A stretch of 9,560 nt of DNA, taken from NCBI GenBank assembly GCA_025350945.1, contig JANXWW010000133.1:1-9560 (forward strand). Reading direction: 5' to 3'. Both the position numbers and the translations under genes were made by a program. The notes below the pieces were generated by a model. It did not search any database. It saw only the letters and a list, made by a program, of their open reading frames with translations, and was not told the DNA's origin. This document shows positions 6,356 to 9,560 of the stretch, piece after piece. Origin of the DNA: Burkholderiales bacterium (lineage in GTDB: Bacteria; Pseudomonadota; Gammaproteobacteria; Burkholderiales; Usitatibacteraceae). The first letter of the stretch is position 1. Each line of letters opens with the position of its first letter.

Positions 6356-6955
6356 TCACCACCTCCTGTCCTTCAGAATGCCCAGTTGTGGGCGCAACTG
6401 TAACGCAACCGCTTCACGCGCACGGAAAATTCGTGATCGCACCGTACCAATCGGGCAATCCATAATCTGTGCGATTTCTTCATAACTCATGCCATCAATC
6501 TCGCGCAACGTAATGGCCGTTTTCAATTCATCCGGCAACGCATCAATAGTTTTATTGACGATGGCACCAATCTGTTTCGACATCAGTTCTGCGTCCGGCG
6601 TGGCAATATCGCGCAAGCCACTGGCATCATCAAAACCTTCTGCTTCTTCAACATCAAATTCGGTGCTGGTGGGTGCGCGACGGCCCTGGCTTATTAGATA
6701 ATTCTTGGCGGTATTAACCGAAATTCGGTACAACCAAGTATAAAAAGCACTATCACCGCGAAAATTTGCCAGCGCGCGATAGGCTTTGATAAATGATTCT
6801 TGTGCCACATCTTCGACCTCGGCCTGATCACGAATGATGCGCGATAACAAACGCTCGACTTTGCGCTGATATTTGATTACCAACAGCTCAAAAGCCTTTT
6901 TGTCACCAGACTGCGCGCGTTCTACTAATTGCTGATCGATTTCTCGATCACTCAT
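6356..6955 (-). CDS. rpoE: Extracytoplasmic-stress sigma factor RpoE (sigma-E/AlgU)
   Basis: RpoE is an ECF sigma factor that directs RNA polymerase to envelope-stress genes and, in relatives, to its own operon. From the start at 6955 it has 199 residues, close to the family's usual length, beginning MSDREIDQQLVERAQSGDKKAF. Region 2 (about 20-95) includes EDVAQESFIKAYRAL and FRGDSAFYTWLYRISVNTAKNY for -10 recognition. Region 4 (about 135-185) includes LREIDGMSYEEIAQIMDCPIG and TVRSRIFRAREAV, the helix-turn-helix that reads the -35. A GGGAG site eight bases upstream supports this start. The frame stays open upstream to another ATG at 7123 with its own AGGAG site, giving a possible 255-residue form (see the extension entry). 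It heads the rpoE-rseA-rseB-degQ-glutaredoxin group and is divergent from nadB, as in E. coli and Pseudomonas. Confidence 0.95.
   Translation of the reverse strand: MSDREIDQQLVERAQSGDKKAFELLVIKYQRKVERLLSRIIRDQAEVEDVAQESFIKAYRALANFRGDSAFYTWLYRISVNTAKNYLISQGRRAPTSTEFDVEEAEGFDDASGLRDIATPDAELMSKQIGAIVNKTIDALPDELKTAITLREIDGMSYEEIAQIMDCPIGTVRSRIFRAREAVALQLRPQLGILKDRRW
6360..6367 (-). promoter_or_regulatory. rseA ribosome binding site inside the rpoE 3' end
   Basis: The near-perfect anti-16S match AGGAGGTG is formed by the last rpoE codons (AGG AGG TGG TGA, Arg-Arg-Trp-stop), five bases before the rseA ATG. Ribosomes finishing rpoE would expose and occupy this site, which implies translational coupling of sigma factor to anti-sigma factor. 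Confidence 0.9.
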
Positions 6956-7123
6956 TAATGCTGCTCCCGTTTTTAACATTGCCACCGGGAGGCTCGTTTT
7001 CACCTCCGCCTGTAGCTTTGCCGCGCGTTTTTGCGCAGCAGCATTCGAAGCGGAAGTTCCTTTTAAACCAAACCCGGCATTCAACAAACCTGTGTCGGGT
7101 ATTATAAACGTAAGCTCTGTCAT
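6956..7123 (-). other. In-frame 56-codon upstream extension of rpoE with its own start signal
   Basis: The rpoE frame continues without a stop for 56 codons to ATG 7123, beginning MTELTFIIPDTGLL and ending AMLKTGAAL just before the canonical Met. The upstream ATG has AGGAG at 7132-7136, eight bases away, a stronger site than the internal one (GGGAG at 6964-6968, also eight bases from its ATG). I recognise no domain; the middle part is rich in Ala, Lys, Gln and Arg. It could be the N-terminus of a longer isoform, a translated leader that controls rpoE initiation (E. coli has the rseD leader peptide before rpoE), or unused. Confidence 0.5.
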
Positions 7124-7192
7124 TTCGGCCTCTCCTGCGCTTTGTTTTACAGTCGAAAATCTGGAAAAAGTCTTTTAACGATAATGAGTTAG

Positions 7193-7221
7193 TTAACTTT
7201 TTACAAATTACTATCCATAAA
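7193..7221 (+). promoter_or_regulatory. Candidate sigma-70 promoter for nadB
   Basis: TTAACT (7193-7198), a 17-base spacer and CATAAA (7216-7221) each match four of six consensus bases. Transcription would start near 7228, leaving a leader of about 85 bases before nadB. The -10 lies on top of the -10 of the sigma-E-like rpoE promoter on the other strand. This is a moderate to weak match. Confidence 0.28.
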
Positions 7222-7245
7222 GACCCAAGCTCACGGTATTAGTTC
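7218..7245 (-). promoter_or_regulatory. Sigma-E-like promoter upstream of rpoE (probable autoregulation)
   Basis: On the minus strand TGAACTA (-35; sigma-E consensus GGAACTT) is followed by 16 bases and TCTTTA (-10; consensus TCTNAA/TCAAA). The spacing equals that of the autoregulated E. coli rpoE promoter as I recall it. Transcription would start near 7210, about 90 bases before ATG 7123 and about 255 before ATG 6955, so the message would include both starts. The -35 core GAACT and the TC of the -10 are the key matches. The call rests on pattern and context. Confidence 0.45.
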
Positions 7246-7248
7246 AAC

Positions 7249-7271
7249 TTTGGGCACATTTTGCCACCAAA
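7249..7271 (+). repeat. Imperfect dyad in the nadB leader
   Basis: TTTGG (7249-7253) and GCA (7254-7256) can pair with TGC (7262-7264) and CCAAA (7267-7271) around the loop CATTT, with a two-base bulge (CA). It would form a small stem-loop in the nadB 5' leader, or a partly symmetric operator. The role is unknown. Confidence 0.3.
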
Positions 7272-7312
7272 CTACTTAATTAAATTCAATTCAAGCCCAA
7301 GAAAATCACTTA

Positions 7313-8914
7313 ATGAAAAATTTCGACGTACTTATCATCGGTTCAGGTTTAGCGGGCATGTCACTCGCGTTAAGACTGGCCGAGACGCAAAAAGTTGCCC
7401 TGCTCACCAAACACGAATTACTGGATGCCGCCAGCGCCTGGGCGCAGGGCGGAATTGCGGCCGTAATGAGCGATGACGACTCCGCCGAAAATCATATTCG
7501 CGATACCCATGTCGCAGGCGCTGGATTGTGCAAGGACGATGCCGTGCGGTTCGTGGTGGAACACGGAAAAGATGCCGTGCAATGGCTGGTGAATCAGGGC
7601 GTACCTTTCACGCGCGATGATAATAATCACGCCGAACTTCATCTCACCCGCGAAGGCGGACATTCGCACCGGCGCATTGCGCATGCGGCGGACGCGACCG
7701 GCCGTGCGGTGCAAAAAACGCTGGTTTCGCAACTAAAAGAGCACCCGAATATTGAAGTGCTGGAGCATCACATCGCGGTCGATTTAATCACCAGCAAAAA
7801 GCTCAATCGCACCACCGAAAATCGTTGCTACGGTGCCTATGCGTTGAACAATAAAACCGGCAAGGTCTACACCATCGGGGCGCGATTTACGGCACTCGCC
7901 ACCGGCGGCGCAGGCAAAGTTTATTTGTATACGACGAACCCGGATGTGGCGACCGGCGATGGCGTCGCCATGGGCTGGCGCGCAGGATGTCGTGTGGCAA
8001 ATATGGAATTCATGCAGTTTCATCCCACGTGTTTGTATCACCCCGCTGCAAAATCGTATTTGATTACGGAAGCTGTGCGCGGCGAAGGTGGTTATTTAAA
8101 ACTGCCCGATGCAAATGACAAAACCCGAGCTGGCGAGCGCTTTATGCCCGCGCATGATGAGCGAGCAGAATTGGCACCGCGTGATGTGGTCGCGCGCGCC
8201 ATCGACTATGAAATGAAAAAACGCGGTCTTGATTTTGTCTATCTAGACATCTCGCACAAGAGCCCCGAATTTTTGAAATCGCACTTCCCGAATATTTACG
8301 AAAAATGTTTAACGCTCGGTATCGATATCACCACCGATGCGATTCCCATTGTGCCCGCCGCGCACTACACCTGCGGTGGATTGGTCACCGATTTACGGGG
8401 CCGCACCGATATCGATAATCTTTACGCGATTGGTGAAGTTTCTTGCACCGGATTACATGGTGCGAATCGATTGGCGAGTAATTCCCTGCTCGAATGTTTG
8501 GTGTTTTCAGATGCGGTGGTGAAAGATATTGCGGCAGCAAAATCCGTCGAGACTCCCGCCCTGCCCGCGTGGGATGAAAGCCGTGTGACCAACGCCGATG
8601 AAGAAGTTATCATCTCGCATAATTGGGATGAGCTGCGCCGCTTTATGTGGGATTACGTCGGCATTGTGCGTACTGACAAGCGCCTTGAGCGCGCGATGCA
8701 TCGCATCAATTTATTGAAAGATGAAATACAGGAGTACTACGCGAACTTCCGCGTCTCGAACGATCTAATCGAATTGCGCAATCTCGTGCAGACCGCAGAG
8801 TTGATTGTTCGCTGTGCATCCATGCGCCACGAAAGTCGCGGCCTTCATTACAGCGCAGACTATCCGAATATGCTGCCCGTAGCCGCCGACTCCATTCTTA
8901 CCCCAAAAAATTAA
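7313..8914 (+). CDS. nadB: L-aspartate oxidase (NAD biosynthesis)
   Basis: NadB is a cytosolic FAD enzyme that oxidises L-aspartate to iminoaspartate, the first step of de novo NAD synthesis; NadA (quinolinate synthase) uses the product. The protein has 533 residues, the normal length. The N-terminal FAD-binding fold shows IIGSGLAGM (8-16), then SAWAQGGIAA (41-50) and the family stretch EGGHSHRRIAHAADATGRAV. The substrate region carries EFMQFHPT, APRD (Arg290), AAHYTCGG (His351) and GLHGANRLASNSLLEC (Arg386), matching in type and number the catalytic and dicarboxylate-binding residues of E. coli NadB as I recall them. The helical C-terminal domain (from about 430) is complete. The ATG at 7313 has a poor ribosome binding site (AAGA) but fits the family start. 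It is divergent from rpoE, as in E. coli. The stop overlaps the start of the next gene (TAATG). Confidence 0.97.
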   Translation: MKNFDVLIIGSGLAGMSLALRLAETQKVALLTKHELLDAASAWAQGGIAAVMSDDDSAENHIRDTHVAGAGLCKDDAVRFVVEHGKDAVQWLVNQGVPFTRDDNNHAELHLTREGGHSHRRIAHAADATGRAVQKTLVSQLKEHPNIEVLEHHIAVDLITSKKLNRTTENRCYGAYALNNKTGKVYTIGARFTALATGGAGKVYLYTTNPDVATGDGVAMGWRAGCRVANMEFMQFHPTCLYHPAAKSYLITEAVRGEGGYLKLPDANDKTRAGERFMPAHDERAELAPRDVVARAIDYEMKKRGLDFVYLDISHKSPEFLKSHFPNIYEKCLTLGIDITTDAIPIVPAAHYTCGGLVTDLRGRTDIDNLYAIGEVSCTGLHGANRLASNSLLECLVFSDAVVKDIAAAKSVETPALPAWDESRVTNADEEVIISHNWDELRRFMWDYVGIVRTDKRLERAMHRINLLKDEIQEYYANFRVSNDLIELRNLVQTAELIVRCASMRHESRGLHYSADYPNMLPVAADSILTPKN

Positions 8915-9560
8915 TGACTCATTTATATTCTGCTGCACAGATAAAAGAAATTGAAGCTGCTTACTTCAAAGCGCATCCGAAAACGTCGCTGATGCAACGC
9001 GCGGGCGAAGCGGTCGCAACGCTCGCGATTGATCTCATCGCAAAACATAAATTAAAAAAATCTGTTCTCGTTATTGCAGGCACAGGCAACAACGGTGGCG
9101 ATGCATATGTGGCCGCGCGTGCATTGCAAGTTCACAAAATTAAAGTTTGCGTGTGGCAAATCGGCGTGCAGAAACACAGTGATATCGCATCCAAAAAAGC
9201 GCACGAGGCCTACATTGCCGTTAAAGGCAATATTGCTCTGAACACCGCACCAGCTCTAGAGTTTGGACTTATTATCGATGGCCTATTGGGTATCGGCTTG
9301 AGCAAAGTGCCAACCGGAGATTTTGGTGACACGATTCGTTTTGCGAATCAACAACGCGAAAAATTCGGCACTAAAATTTTAGCGATTGATATTCCTTCCG
9401 GTTTATCTGCCGATACCGGTGTCGCCTTCACCGATACGATTAACGCTGATGCCACGATTACATTCGTCGGCGCAAAACCGGGGCTCTACACCGCAGATGG
9501 AAAAGATTATTGCGGCAAAATATTTATCGATTCACTCGATGTGGATTTGCCAGAAAGCAA
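8914..9560 (+). CDS. nnr: NAD(P)H-hydrate epimerase domain of Nnr/YjeF-family protein (runs off right edge)
   Basis: The YjeF N-terminal (NnrE) domain epimerises R and S forms of hydrated NAD(P)H so that the partner dehydratase (NnrD) can repair them; in most bacteria both are fused in one protein of about 500 residues. The window holds 215 complete codons plus two bases, without a stop. It starts MTHLYSAAQIKEIEAAYF, followed by LMQRAGEAVA (27-36). The nucleotide-phosphate/K+-binding loop is AGTGNNGGDAY (55-65), then DGLLGIGL (122-129), the active-site DIPSGLSADTG (Asp159) and ATITFVGAKPGLY (180-192). The C-terminal ADP/ATP-dependent dehydratase domain, if fused, lies beyond the edge. The ATG overlaps the nadB stop by one base and has no ribosome binding site of its own, so it is probably translated by coupling. 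A role in NAD(P)H repair next to NAD synthesis is coherent. Confidence 0.93.
   Translation, partial: MTHLYSAAQIKEIEAAYFKAHPKTSLMQRAGEAVATLAIDLIAKHKLKKSVLVIAGTGNNGGDAYVAARALQVHKIKVCVWQIGVQKHSDIASKKAHEAYIAVKGNIALNTAPALEFGLIIDGLLGIGLSKVPTGDFGDTIRFANQQREKFGTKILAIDIPSGLSADTGVAFTDTINADATITFVGAKPGLYTADGKDYCGKIFIDSLDVDLPES

Noticed and set aside
7032..7060. GGAACTT, a perfect sigma-E -35 sequence, on the minus strand at 7054-7060 inside the rpoE upstream extension
   Set aside because: At the right spacing the -10 would be TGCGCA, lacking the TC and A pattern of sigma-E promoters. It would be well placed to make only the short RpoE form, so it deserves a glance in transcription-start data, but the sequence alone does not support it.
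1..9560. Mobile elements, CRISPR arrays, tRNA or rRNA genes, toxin-antitoxin or defence genes
   Set aside because: None seen. All coding DNA is accounted for by conserved chromosomal genes, with no transposase-like frame, regularly spaced repeats or tRNA cloverleaf noticed.

Overview
The window is a well-conserved proteobacterial housekeeping locus: the envelope-stress sigma-E operon, flanked on one side by lepA-lepB and on the other by a divergent NAD-metabolism pair. The gene order nadB <> rpoE-rseA-rseB-degQ/mucD-glutaredoxin-lepA-lepB, the RpoE sequence (for example GRRAPTSTEF and CPIGTVRSRIFRAREA), the lack of an rseC/mucC gene and the small glutaredoxin before lepA together point to a betaproteobacterium, or a close gammaproteobacterial relative. 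Base composition looks moderate. The taxonomic call is inference from family knowledge, not a database match.

Layout, left to right. On the minus strand: the 5' part of lepB (signal peptidase I), which runs off the left edge right after its catalytic serine codon; lepA (elongation factor 4); a strong intrinsic terminator; a small CxxC glutaredoxin-like gene; a DegQ/MucD-type periplasmic serine protease with two PDZ domains; rseB/mucB; rseA/mucA; and rpoE. A divergent control region follows. On the plus strand: complete nadB (L-aspartate oxidase), overlapping by one base an nnr/yjeF-family gene (NAD(P)HX epimerase domain) that runs off the right edge.

How the genes work together. RpoE is the extracytoplasmic sigma factor. 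RseA is its membrane anti-sigma factor, with an N-terminal cytoplasmic domain and one membrane segment. RseB protects RseA in the periplasm, and the DegQ/MucD protease handles misfolded envelope proteins. The rpoE stop and rseA start are one base apart, and the rseA ribosome binding site lies inside the last rpoE codons. A sigma-E-like promoter lies upstream of rpoE, suggesting autoregulation. The terminator separates the sigma-E group from lepA-lepB, a protein-synthesis and secretion pair. nadB and nnr join NAD synthesis to repair of damaged NAD(P)H.

I see no mobile element, CRISPR array, rRNA or tRNA, and nothing that looks like a wholly new multi-gene system. The points most worth a second look are small-scale: a perfect 17-bp inverted repeat with a 3-base loop inside the glutaredoxin coding sequence; two well-formed in-frame starts for rpoE that would give 199- and 255-residue forms; a cluster of CGACATG half-sites between lepA and lepB; and the unusual nadB-nnr overlap.
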